NCBI GenBank assembly: GCA_023428295.1
Contig: JAEYYV010000424.1
Coordinates: 1-30,441, forward strand
Reading direction: 5' to 3'
DNA length: 30,441 nt
DNA from: Pseudomonadota bacterium
Lineage (GTDB): Bacteria; Myxococcota_A; Polyangia; Haliangiales; Haliangiaceae
Each line of letters starts with the position of its first letter. The first letter of the stretch is position 1. The notes under the pieces were generated by a model, which had not been told where the DNA came from, searched no databases, and worked only from the letters and a program-made list of their open reading frames with translations. Below, one piece after another: positions 23,384-30,441 of this stretch. A program made the position numbers and the translations under genes.

Positions 23384-23885
23384 GTGATCGTGGCGCTGGA
23401 TGTCGACTACCGCGAGGACCGCGTCGTGACGGCGTGCGTGGGCTTCGCCGAGTGGACCGACGCCGCGGCATCGCTGGAGAAGACGAACGTCTCGATGTTC
23501 CCGCCCGCGGAGTACGAGCCGGGCCGCTTCTACAAGCGCGAGCTGCCGTACCTGCTCGCGATCCCTCGATGGCCTCGCGCCGGACATCGTCGTCGTCGAC
23601 GGCTACGTGACGCTCGATCGTGGCACCAAGGGCCTCGGCGCTCATCTGCGCGACGCGCTGGACACGACGCCGATCGTGATCGGAGTGGCCAAGCGTCCGT
23701 GGCGCGGAGGGGCGGCGGGCGTGGCGATCCAGCGCGGCGACAGCGAAGCGCCGCTGTACATCACGGCGATCGGCATGGACGAGAGCGAAGCCGCGAAGCA
23801 TGTCGTCGCGATGCACGGACCGCATCGCACGCCGACGCTGCTCAAGCGAGTCGATCGGCTCGCGCGCGACAGTCACCGCGACTGA
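23384..23885 (+). pseudogene. nfi: Endonuclease V (deoxyinosine repair) with a frameshift
   Basis: The product matches short bacterial endonuclease V, which nicks DNA 3' to deoxyinosine. Part one has MIVALDVDY (catalytic Asp) and YEPGRFYKRELP (catalytic Glu). Part two, in another frame, has APDIVVVDGYVTL (catalytic Asp), GLGAHL, VIGVAKRPW, PLYITAIGM and a closing MHGPHRTPTLLKRVDRLAR. The reading frame is lost at CCC 23563-23565: removing one C joins ...LPYLLAI to LDGLAPDIVVVDG with no residue missing. All three catalytic acids remain, so this is either a sequencing or assembly error or a recent inactivation. TTG 23348 is an alternative start. It lies 22 bp upstream of the SNF2 gene. Confidence 0.85.
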
Positions 23886-23907
23886 CATCGGCTATAACGC
23901 CTCCGCT

Positions 23908-26900
23908 GTGGCCCTCGACTCGCTGCTCACGACGACGCGTTTGAAGTCGCTCGCGGCGTACGGCTACGAGCGCGGCGTCTCGTACTTCCAGAGCGGCAAC
24001 GTGCTCGCGTGCGAGTCCATCGCAGATGGCATCGAGGGCATCGTCGCTGGCACCGAGGCACTGCCCTACAAGGTTCGCGTGTTCGCGCACGGCCGCCAGC
24101 TCGCGTGGCAGTGCACGTGCCCCGTCGATACCAGCATGTGCAAGCACGCCGTCGCGCTCGCGCTGCACTATCTCTCGGGGGCGCCAGCGCAGGTCGCGCA
24201 GCCGCAAGCGACGGGCGACGAGGTGTTCGAGACCGCGTCGCAGCTCGGCAGGTGGGCGCGCGAGAAGCACGTGGAGCACGAGCTCGCGACGAGTGCGCTC
24301 GTGCTGTTGCCCGAGCTGCTCGAGGTGTATCGGAACGAGACCGGGCTGCACTACATGCTGGCGCGGCTCTCGTTGCGCGAGACCGGCTCGATGGAGGCGG
24401 TCACGCGGTACGTGGGCGTGCGGCAACTGCATCGCGTGGCTGCGGTGGCGACGGCGAAGTGGATGGCGCGCGCGGCCGAGGACGTGATCGCGGGGATCGC
24501 CGAGGAGAAGCAGCGCGCGAAGAAGCCGGTGTCGAGCGACCGCACCGTGCGGGATCTGTGGACCAAGCTCGGCGAGCTGCGCGAGACGATCCGCGCGGAC
24601 GCGTGGCCGAGATCGCGAGAGGGCAGAGCGCGCGGCCAGCTCGGCTTCGACAGCAAGAGCGTGCGCGTGTTGTGGGAGGAGCGCGCGGTCGCGGAGACCA
24701 AGCTGTCGAGCCTGGGCGCCGTGTCGACGCAGCTCTCGCTGGTGCCGCCGAAGATCGCGTGCTCGTGCGGCAAGATCGCGTGCACGCACGGGCTCGCGGC
24801 GATCGACGAGATGCTCGATTTTCTCGAGGCTCCGCATCGCGCCGAGGAGGCAGCACGCGTCGCCGAGGAGCTGCTGCGCCCGGCGTGGAAGCGCGCGCTC
24901 GCCGCGATCACCGAGCTGAACGCCGAGGATTCCATCAAGCCCGCGCAGGTGGAGGTGTGGTGGGAGATCGACGAGCTCTATGGCGGACCGACGCTGTCGC
25001 CCGTGGTGAAGAAGCCGCTCAAGCGCGGCGGCATGAGCGCGGGCACGCGCGTCACGCCGCAGAAGCTGCTCGCGGATCACGCGGCGGCGATGGCCGAGCA
25101 GGACATCAAGATCGCGGAGCACCTCGCGGGGTGGATCGCCGTACATCGAGCGAGCACGTACGCGTCGCGTGCGTTCGCGTCCCTCGTCGGACATCCGCGC
25201 GTGCGGCTCGTGGATGGCGAGCAGATCGTGATCGTGAAGCGGTTCCCGCTCGGATTCACGGCGCTGCCCGTCGGCGATCAGATCCGCATCGAGCCCGCCG
25301 TGGATGGCGCGCGGTTCTCGCCGCGCTTGCTCTCGCCGCTGCTCGCGACGTTTGCCGATGGTGAGCCGCTGCTCGTCATCGAGCCCGAGCTCGAGCGCGT
25401 GATCCTGATCGATGTCAGCGACGAAGCGCGCCAGCTGTTCTCGGTGCTCGACAAGCACGGCGACATGTTCCCGCCCGAGGCGCACGATCGGCTGCTGACC
25501 AAGCTCGGCAGCCTTGAGAAGAAGATGCCCGTGAGCGTGCCGCATTCGCTCAAAGGAGCGCGCTGGGCAGAAGAGATGACCATGGTGTGCCGCCTGCGGG
25601 TCACTCCCAAGCCCGCCGCGACGCTCGAGCTCGAGGCATTCATTCGCCCGGCGCCCGGTGCGGCGATCTTCGCACCGAGCGATGGCCCGCGCGACGTGCT
25701 CGTCGTGCGCGATGGTGCGCGCGGCTACGTGCGGCGCGAGCCAGCGACGGAGCTCGAGCGCGTGCGCGGACTACTCGCGCGCTTGCCGCAGCTCGACGAG
25801 GCGATCGAAGGCCCGCCTCTCGTGTTCTCGATCAGCGATACGGACACGGCGATCTCGCTCGTGCAGCGATTGCAAACGCCGCCACCGGGCATCGAGGCGG
25901 AGTGGATCGATCGCAAGTACAGCGTGGTCGCATCGGTCGCGCCGCAGCAGCTGCAGATCCGCATCGAGCGCAAGCGCGATTGGTTCGGCATCGAGGGTCA
26001 CGTCGTCGTCGAGGCCGGGCGCCTCGAGCTCGCCTCGATGCTGCTCGCCGTGCGCGAACAGCGGCGCTTCGTGCGCCTCGACGAGAACCGCTGGGTCGAG
26101 CTGACCGACAAGCTGCGCGAGCGTCTCGTCGCGATCTCCGATCAGACGTACGCCACGCGCAACGAGCTCGAGCTGTCACCGGGCGCGGTGCCCGCCATTC
26201 GCGACGCACTCGCCGCGGGCGTGGAGGTGACGCAGCCGCCTGCGTGGGAAGAGATCACCGCCAAGCTCGCGAGCTCGCTGAGGCTCAGGCCCAAGCCGCC
26301 CGCCGCGCTCGCGACCACACTGCGCTCGTATCAGATCGAGGGTCACGCGTGGCTCACGCGCGTGGCTGCGTGGGGCGCGGGCGGCGTGCTCGCGGATGAC
26401 ATGGGCCTCGGCAAGACGATCCAAGCGATCGCGGTGCTGCTCGATCGCAGTAAGCGCGGCCCGGCGATCGTGCTCGCACCGACGAGCGTGACGCTGAACT
26501 GGGTCGAGGAGCTGAAGCGCTTCGCGCCGCCCTTGCGCTCGGTGATCTACAGCGAGGTGCCCGATCGCGCGGCCGCGCTCGCGAAGCTCGGTCCCAAAGA
26601 CGTGCTGATCGTGAGCTACGGCCTGCTCGCGCGCGATATCGAGATGCTCGCCGGCGTCGTGTTCGACACGCTCGTCGTCGACGAGGCGCAGGCGCTCAAG
26701 AATCCGTCCACGCAACGCGCGAAGGCCGCGCGCAGGCTGCAAGCCGCGTTTCGCATCGCGCTGTCGGGAACGCCGTTCGAGAATCATCTCGGCGAGCTGT
26801 GGTCGCTGTTCTCCGTGGTGTTCCCCGGGCTCCTCGGCAGCTGGGATCAGTTCCGCGAGCGCTACGCACTTCCCATCGAGCGCGACAAGAACGTCGAGGC

Positions 26901-27696
26901 GCGCGCGGCGCTGTCTCGCGTGATCCGTCCGTTCCTGCTTCGCCGCACCAAGGCCGATGTCGCGCGCGAGCTGCCGGCGCGGACCGAGATCCAGGTTCCG
27001 ATCGCGCTGTCGACGGCCGAGACGCAGATGTACGAGGACGTTCGCCTGCTCGCGGTCGCCGAGCTGTCCAAGCAAGCAAAGAAGACGCCCGAGGATCGCC
27101 AGCGCTTCCAGGTGCTCGCCGCGCTCACCAAGCTGCGCCTGCTCGCATCGCATCCCAAGCTGCACGACGCGGAGTCGCCGGTCGCGTCGTCCAAGATGCA
27201 GCGCTTGCTCGAGCTCGTCGACGAGCTGCGCAGCGCGGGCCACCGCGCGCTGATCTTCAGCCAGTTCACGTCGCACCTCGAGCTCGTGCAGGACGAGCTC
27301 ACCCACGCGGGCGTGCAGTGGCTCTACCTCGACGGTGGAACGCCGCTGCGCGAGCGCGCGCGGCTCATCGAGCGCTTCCAAGAGGGCGAGGGCGACGTGT
27401 TCCTCATCTCGCTCAAGGCGGGCGGCACCGGCATCAACCTCACGGCCGCCGACTACGTGATCCACCTCGATCCGTGGTGGAACCCCGCCGTCGAGGATCA
27501 GGCGACCGATCGCGCGCATCGCATCGGGCAGACCAAGCCGGTCACCGTCTATCGTCTGATCGCGCGTGGCACCGTGGAGGAGCGCATCCTCCAGCTCCAC
27601 GCGAGCAAGCGCGCGCTCGTCGCCGACGTGCTGGATGGAAGCGACGTCGCCGGCAAGCTCACGACCAAAGATCTGCTCGCGCTGATCGGCTCGTGA
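23908..27696 (+). CDS. SNF2/SWI2-family DNA-dependent ATPase with two SWIM zinc motifs
   Basis: A 1262-residue SF2 helicase-like ATPase that would translocate on DNA and remodel protein-DNA or RNA polymerase complexes. Near the N-terminus is a SWIM motif (Cys69-x-Cys71...Cys78-Lys-His80); a second, tighter CxCx4CxH lies at Cys285-His294. The ATPase core begins near residue 805: Walker A MGLGKT (about 831-836), DEAQ at 925, LSGTPFEN, then the C-terminal helicase domain with FSQFTSHLEL, SLKAGGTGINL, DPWWNP and RAHRIGQ. The spacing matches bacterial Snf2 proteins with an N-terminal SWIM domain. Start: GTG 23908, 22 bp after the endonuclease V remnant, so they may share a transcript. No SD is evident. 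A role in DNA repair or transcription recycling is inferred. Confidence 0.93.
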   Translation: MALDSLLTTTRLKSLAAYGYERGVSYFQSGNVLACESIADGIEGIVAGTEALPYKVRVFAHGRQLAWQCTCPVDTSMCKHAVALALHYLSGAPAQVAQPQATGDEVFETASQLGRWAREKHVEHELATSALVLLPELLEVYRNETGLHYMLARLSLRETGSMEAVTRYVGVRQLHRVAAVATAKWMARAAEDVIAGIAEEKQRAKKPVSSDRTVRDLWTKLGELRETIRADAWPRSREGRARGQLGFDSKSVRVLWEERAVAETKLSSLGAVSTQLSLVPPKIACSCGKIACTHGLAAIDEMLDFLEAPHRAEEAARVAEELLRPAWKRALAAITELNAEDSIKPAQVEVWWEIDELYGGPTLSPVVKKPLKRGGMSAGTRVTPQKLLADHAAAMAEQDIKIAEHLAGWIAVHRASTYASRAFASLVGHPRVRLVDGEQIVIVKRFPLGFTALPVGDQIRIEPAVDGARFSPRLLSPLLATFADGEPLLVIEPELERVILIDVSDEARQLFSVLDKHGDMFPPEAHDRLLTKLGSLEKKMPVSVPHSLKGARWAEEMTMVCRLRVTPKPAATLELEAFIRPAPGAAIFAPSDGPRDVLVVRDGARGYVRREPATELERVRGLLARLPQLDEAIEGPPLVFSISDTDTAISLVQRLQTPPPGIEAEWIDRKYSVVASVAPQQLQIRIERKRDWFGIEGHVVVEAGRLELASMLLAVREQRRFVRLDENRWVELTDKLRERLVAISDQTYATRNELELSPGAVPAIRDALAAGVEVTQPPAWEEITAKLASSLRLRPKPPAALATTLRSYQIEGHAWLTRVAAWGAGGVLADDMGLGKTIQAIAVLLDRSKRGPAIVLAPTSVTLNWVEELKRFAPPLRSVIYSEVPDRAAALAKLGPKDVLIVSYGLLARDIEMLAGVVFDTLVVDEAQALKNPSTQRAKAARRLQAAFRIALSGTPFENHLGELWSLFSVVFPGLLGSWDQFRERYALPIERDKNVEARAALSRVIRPFLLRRTKADVARELPARTEIQVPIALSTAETQMYEDVRLLAVAELSKQAKKTPEDRQRFQVLAALTKLRLLASHPKLHDAESPVASSKMQRLLELVDELRSAGHRALIFSQFTSHLELVQDELTHAGVQWLYLDGGTPLRERARLIERFQEGEGDVFLISLKAGGTGINLTAADYVIHLDPWWNPAVEDQATDRAHRIGQTKPVTVYRLIARGTVEERILQLHASKRALVADVLDGSDVAGKLTTKDLLALIGS

Positions 27697-28137
27697 TCAC
27701 GACCAGCTGCGCTCGAGACGCTTGCGCGGCTCGCCGTCGCGGAACATCGGATACGGCTTCGGGGAGGGGCCGGCCTCCCAGTTGTCATGGCGACCATCCC
27801 AGAACAGGAGCGACGCTTCGCTCGCATCGAAGTCGTCGAGCGTGTTGATGTTGATCGACACGAACGGTCCGCCCAGCTCGGGGATGTCGCCCCTGCCGTA
27901 GCAGAACGTTCCGCAGGTCTTGCAGAAGAAGCGCGCCGCGAGCTCGCTCCCGAACCGGCCGTGCGTGCTCTCGTCCGATAAGACGCGCAGCTGCTCGGGC
28001 TTGCCGTTGAGGCCGCGCGAGCCGAGCTTCTGGCACAGCGTGCAATTGCACATGGTCGCCTTGGTCGGATCGATGTCCGCCTCGAACTGGAGCTGGCCGC
28101 AGATGCAGGAACCGCGAAAGGTCTTCGTGTTGCTCAT
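27697..28137 (-). CDS. GFA/CENP-V-family zinc protein
   Basis: A 146-residue protein of the glutathione-dependent formaldehyde-activating (GFA, CENP-V-like) family. Zinc ligands are in the usual order: Cys11-x-Cys13 (GSCICG), Cys30-x-Cys32-x-x-Cys35 (MCNCTLC) and the CKTCGT pair. The rest follows the family fold, including SININTLDDFD. Members of this fold act on, or are named for, S-hydroxymethylglutathione, though many have no tested activity. There is no signal peptide. Start ATG at 28137; an upstream in-frame start would add 22 unlikely residues. The 88-bp upstream gap has a TGACAG/CTGTCA dyad. It is convergent with the SNF2 gene. Confidence 0.9.
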   Translation of the reverse strand: MSNTKTFRGSCICGQLQFEADIDPTKATMCNCTLCQKLGSRGLNGKPEQLRVLSDESTHGRFGSELAARFFCKTCGTFCYGRGDIPELGGPFVSININTLDDFDASEASLLFWDGRHDNWEAGPSPKPYPMFRDGEPRKRLERSWS

Positions 28138-28161
28138 ACACGTAGAGTTAGCAGCCGGTTG

Positions 28162-28177
28162 TGACAGCCTTCTGTCA
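28162..28177. promoter_or_regulatory. TGACAG-N4-CTGTCA dyad upstream of the GFA gene
   Basis: Perfect 6-bp inverted repeat with a CCTT spacer, centred about 33 bp before the ATG of the GFA gene (minus strand) and about 55 bp past the stop of the DUF1444-like gene. The position fits an operator overlapping the GFA promoter. The regulator is not identifiable. Confidence 0.4.
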
Positions 28178-28225
28178 GGTTTGACCGTCCATTCGGGGAG
28201 CACGCCTCTTTTTTCGAGCGCTAGC

Positions 28226-29434
28226 TCACGCGGCGGCGAAGCCCTTGAGCTTCTTGCCGTTTTTGTCGAGCCACGCCTCGGAGGGGAACGCGCCGACCTT
28301 CCAGCGCGGCAGGGGCGCGTTCGTGGGCGTCAGCATGCCGGGCTCGGCCAGGACCGTCTCCCACGGCACTTCCCACATGCGGACCGCTTGCGTGATCGAC
28401 TCGTCCAGCTCGACGAACTGGATCGCCTGCGCGGGCGGCAGGTAGCCCTCGTCGACCCCCTTGGTCCACGTGGCTCGCGTGATGATGTCGCCGTCCTTGG
28501 ACTCGTACACCATGAGCTTCGCGTAGAACGCCTCCGTGCCGTACTGCTGGTGCAGCTCCTGCTCGCGGCCGTACGTCATCGCCTTCTCTTCCACGAGGAG
28601 GCGCTCGTAGATCTTCACGATCGGCTCCGGCGTGTCCGACGGCGGCTCGAAGGTGCGCAGCTTCTTGTCGACGAGCTGATAGATCTGACGCGTGATCGCG
28701 TAGTGCTGATCCTCGACGGCCTTCTCGAGCGCGACGACGAGCAGCATGAACGCCTCGGTCGACGACTCCGCGACGAGCAGCGTGTCGCGGTTGGGCATCG
28801 CGACGAGTGGGTTCGTGCAAACGCGTTGCAGGATCTCGGGCAGCGTGGCGCGCGCCGCGGCGTACGAGTCACTCCACGGCGCGATCCACAGGCCGGGCAT
28901 CAGCGGCGTGAACTCGTCCTGCGATTGGCGGCGAAGGTTTCCGTAGGCGACGTCGAGCGCCTCGTCGAGCGACACGTTCCACTCCTCGAGGCGATCCTCG
29001 GACACCACGAGCATCTTGTTCGGCGTGTCGACGACGAGCGTCTCGAAGATGCCGGGCGCGAGCTCGCGACGCGCGATGGGCGGCGTCTCCTTCTGGATCG
29101 CGATCATCGTCTGCAGCGGCGCGAACGTCAGGTACGCACCGTCGCGCACCACCGGAACGAGCATCGGCTTGATCTGCTCCCACGTCTGGGGAATGTCCGG
29201 CAGCGGAGCGAGCACGACCTCGTTGATGTACGAGAGCCGCTTGCGGCGCGGCATCTGCTTGAACGCGCCGTACATGTTGCCGAGGTGCATGGTGCCGCTC
29301 TTGTCGGCGATCCGCATGTTCTCCGCGTCGACCGAGGGATCCTCGAGACGTCCGGTCTGGACGCCGATCTTCGCGACGAGCTCCGTGAACTTCGCCCCGT
29401 CCAGATCGCCGATCCCGAAGATCTTGCTCCACAT
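28226..29434 (-). CDS. DUF1444-like protein, function unknown
   Basis: A 402-residue soluble protein with no signal peptide. Features such as MLVVSEDRLEEWNVSLDEALDVAYGNLRRQS and LVAMPNRDTLLVAE resemble the DUF1444 (YtpQ-like) family, whose function is unknown. The rest has an even mix of charged and hydrophobic residues and no catalytic motif I can name. The ATG at 29434 (MWSKIFGIGDLDG) is preferred; an in-frame ATG at 29446 adds four residues. It follows the PepSY-associated gene by 45 bp, so a three-gene operon with the two genes upstream is possible. Confidence 0.75.
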   Translation of the reverse strand: MWSKIFGIGDLDGAKFTELVAKIGVQTGRLEDPSVDAENMRIADKSGTMHLGNMYGAFKQMPRRKRLSYINEVVLAPLPDIPQTWEQIKPMLVPVVRDGAYLTFAPLQTMIAIQKETPPIARRELAPGIFETLVVDTPNKMLVVSEDRLEEWNVSLDEALDVAYGNLRRQSQDEFTPLMPGLWIAPWSDSYAAARATLPEILQRVCTNPLVAMPNRDTLLVAESSTEAFMLLVVALEKAVEDQHYAITRQIYQLVDKKLRTFEPPSDTPEPIVKIYERLLVEEKAMTYGREQELHQQYGTEAFYAKLMVYESKDGDIITRATWTKGVDEGYLPPAQAIQFVELDESITQAVRMWEVPWETVLAEPGMLTPTNAPLPRWKVGAFPSEAWLDKNGKKLKGFAAA

Positions 29435-29478
29435 GCCGCGGACCATAGCGATCGCCGAAAACGAATCAAGCGACTTCT

Positions 29479-30051
29479 TCAGCCGCTGTACATGTAGATG
29501 ATGGCGACGATCGGGACGAGAAGTCCTGCCCCGACGAAGTATTTCCCGCGGCCCATGAAGCCCCGGTCGCCCTTCATCATCGAGACGCCGGTGATCGCGA
29601 GGATGATGAGGAACACCGCGAAGATGTCCGCGACGTACGTCCACGCGCCCTTGAGGTTGTTCAAGTGAAGCGCGTTGACTTCGAAGAACACCGCGCGCTT
29701 CGTGATGCGTTTGTGCCGGCCCTTGCCGGTGCGCGTGTCGACGCGGACCTCTTGTCCCTCGTCGAGGAATACGCGGAAGTCGTGCTCGCTCTCCTGGAAG
29801 TGTCCGCGGACATGGGCGCGATCGAGCCCGACCTTTGCGATGACATACGCCTCGTGCTCGGCGAGCGTGCCGGCGGGAACGGGGCCGATGTCGATCGAGC
29901 GATCGTCGTACGAGTAGTTCGGGTTCCAGTCATCGATGTGATTCACCGCGATGCCGGACAGCGCGTACGCGATCGTGAGCGCGACCACGACGTACCCGAT
30001 GTCGCGGTGAACAACGCGAAACCAGTGTCGCCAGGATCGCGCGGGCTTCAC
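29479..30051 (-). CDS. PepSY-associated TM helix protein (PepSY_TM-like)
   Basis: A 190-residue membrane protein. The N-terminal helix region (HRDIGYVVVALTIAYALSGIAVNHIDDWNPNY) closely follows the PepSY_TM-like_2 signature 'hrdlGy....lti.yaiSGialNH...wNP'. A periplasmic PepSY-like part (residues about 48-125) follows, then two hydrophobic helices (YVADIFAVFLIILAITGVSMM and VGAGLLVPIVAIIYM). Relatives occur with iron/haem uptake and redox proteins, so a role in metal homeostasis is possible but not shown. Start GTG at 30051. It begins one base after the stop of the DUF4920 gene, so they form an operon. Confidence 0.85.
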   Translation of the reverse strand: MKPARSWRHWFRVVHRDIGYVVVALTIAYALSGIAVNHIDDWNPNYSYDDRSIDIGPVPAGTLAEHEAYVIAKVGLDRAHVRGHFQESEHDFRVFLDEGQEVRVDTRTGKGRHKRITKRAVFFEVNALHLNNLKGAWTYVADIFAVFLIILAITGVSMMKGDRGFMGRGKYFVGAGLLVPIVAIIYMYSG

Positions 30052-30052
30052 G

Positions 30053-30441
30053 TCAGAGCTTGAAGACAGCGCCGGTGCCGCTGAGCTGCACGAACAGCTC
30101 GGGCTTCGTGATGCTCTCGGGATCGATCTGCTTGCCGTACTCCTTGGCCTCGTACGCGGCGCGCTCTTTGGTCTGCTCGAGCGTCAGCTCGCGGACCGTG
30201 ACCTCGCCCTGCGCGACGGCGACTTTGCCCTTCGCGTCCATCGGGAACACCATCTCGCCGTCGGTCACCTTGAACTTGAGCTTGTGGCCGGGCTCCTTGC
30301 CGGCGAGCTCCATCCAGCAGCCGCGCTTGGGGCACACGTCGAGGACCATGCCCTCGACGCGAACCGTCTGGCCCTTGAACGCGTTCGGATCGGCGAGGAT
30401 CGCATCGATCGAGACCGTGTCCGTCAGCGTCACGCCCGCGC
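30053..30441 (-). CDS. DUF4920-domain protein, 5' end outside window
   Basis: At least 129 residues; the reading frame stays open to the right edge (AGVTLTD...), so the true start, and probably a signal peptide, lie beyond it. A GTG at 30433 is in frame but would lose the first strand of the domain. DUF4920 features are clear: VRVEGMVLDVCPKRGCWMEL, an invariant-looking Cys pair, and FPMDAKGKVAVAQGEV in an OB-like beta fold. The family is of unknown function and often periplasmic, with suspected metal or redox roles. It sits upstream of a PepSY-associated membrane protein in the same operon, which suggests a joint envelope function. Confidence 0.85.
   Translation of the reverse strand, partial: AGVTLTDTVSIDAILADPNAFKGQTVRVEGMVLDVCPKRGCWMELAGKEPGHKLKFKVTDGEMVFPMDAKGKVAVAQGEVTVRELTLEQTKERAAYEAKEYGKQIDPESITKPELFVQLSGTGAVFKL

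Noticed and set aside
23842..25545. Minus-strand 567-codon frame opposite the SNF2 gene
   Set aside because: Shadow of a gene with clear zinc and helicase motifs on the other strand.
1..30441. Search by eye for tRNA, rRNA, riboswitch, CRISPR and transposase sequences
   Set aside because: No convincing cloverleaf, rRNA core, array or transposase motif was seen; subtle RNAs could be missed without software.

Overview
The window is GC-rich, densely coded DNA with strong G/C third-position bias. It looks like a chromosomal segment from Myxococcota (delta-proteobacteria in the older sense), most likely a Polyangia/Haliangium/Kofleriaceae-type organism. The signs are Hanks-type Ser/Thr kinases with long periplasmic tails, many lipoproteins, cysteine-rich 'CGDG...E.CDDGN' (DUF4215-type) repeats, a ferritin-like family typical of myxobacteria, and double-glycine leader peptides. 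The taxonomy is inferred from protein style only. I see no rRNA, tRNA, IS element, phage gene or CRISPR array.

Layout. 1-1763 (-): a membrane-anchored Ser/Thr kinase cut by the left edge. 1874-3928 (+): oligopeptidase B. 3936-5893 (-): a translationally coupled pair, a Bax-inhibitor-1-like membrane protein with a Gln/Tyr-rich N-terminus followed by a lipoprotein with a duplicated domain. 6087-6566 (+): a small secreted protein. 6550-7205 (-): two small proteins with double-glycine leaders. 7388-9478 (-): a lipoprotein with DUF4215, PPC-like and lamin-tail domains. 9666-15362 (+): three lipoproteins, namely an L,D-transpeptidase with Cys-rich modules, a serine beta-lactamase-like hydrolase and a DUF4139 protein. 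15504-17393 (+): a degenerate kinase and a propeller-like lipoprotein. 17395-17901 (-): a cyclophilin. 18182-22939 (+): a metallopeptidase lipoprotein coupled to a PMT/ArnT-like glycosyltransferase, then a barrel-like/ferritin-like fusion. 22940-23326 (-): a lipoprotein with a c-type-haem-like CX5CH motif. 23384-23885 (+): a frameshifted endonuclease V. 23908-27696 (+): a SNF2 ATPase with two SWIM zinc motifs. 27697-30441 (-): a GFA-family protein, a DUF1444-like protein, a PepSY-associated membrane protein and a DUF4920 protein cut by the right edge.

How they work together. There is no single obvious pathway. The common theme is the cell envelope: at least eight predicted lipoproteins, a peptidoglycan transpeptidase, envelope hydrolases and peptidases, a membrane glycosyltransferase and a sensor kinase. 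The strongest candidates for something undescribed are the pair of double-glycine-leader proteins (6550-7205), one with an RlpA/3D-like barrel signature, the secreted ferritin-like fusion, and the kinase-fold protein lacking two conserved residues. No intergenic gap exceeds about 300 bp. Several gaps hold inverted repeats, which are listed.
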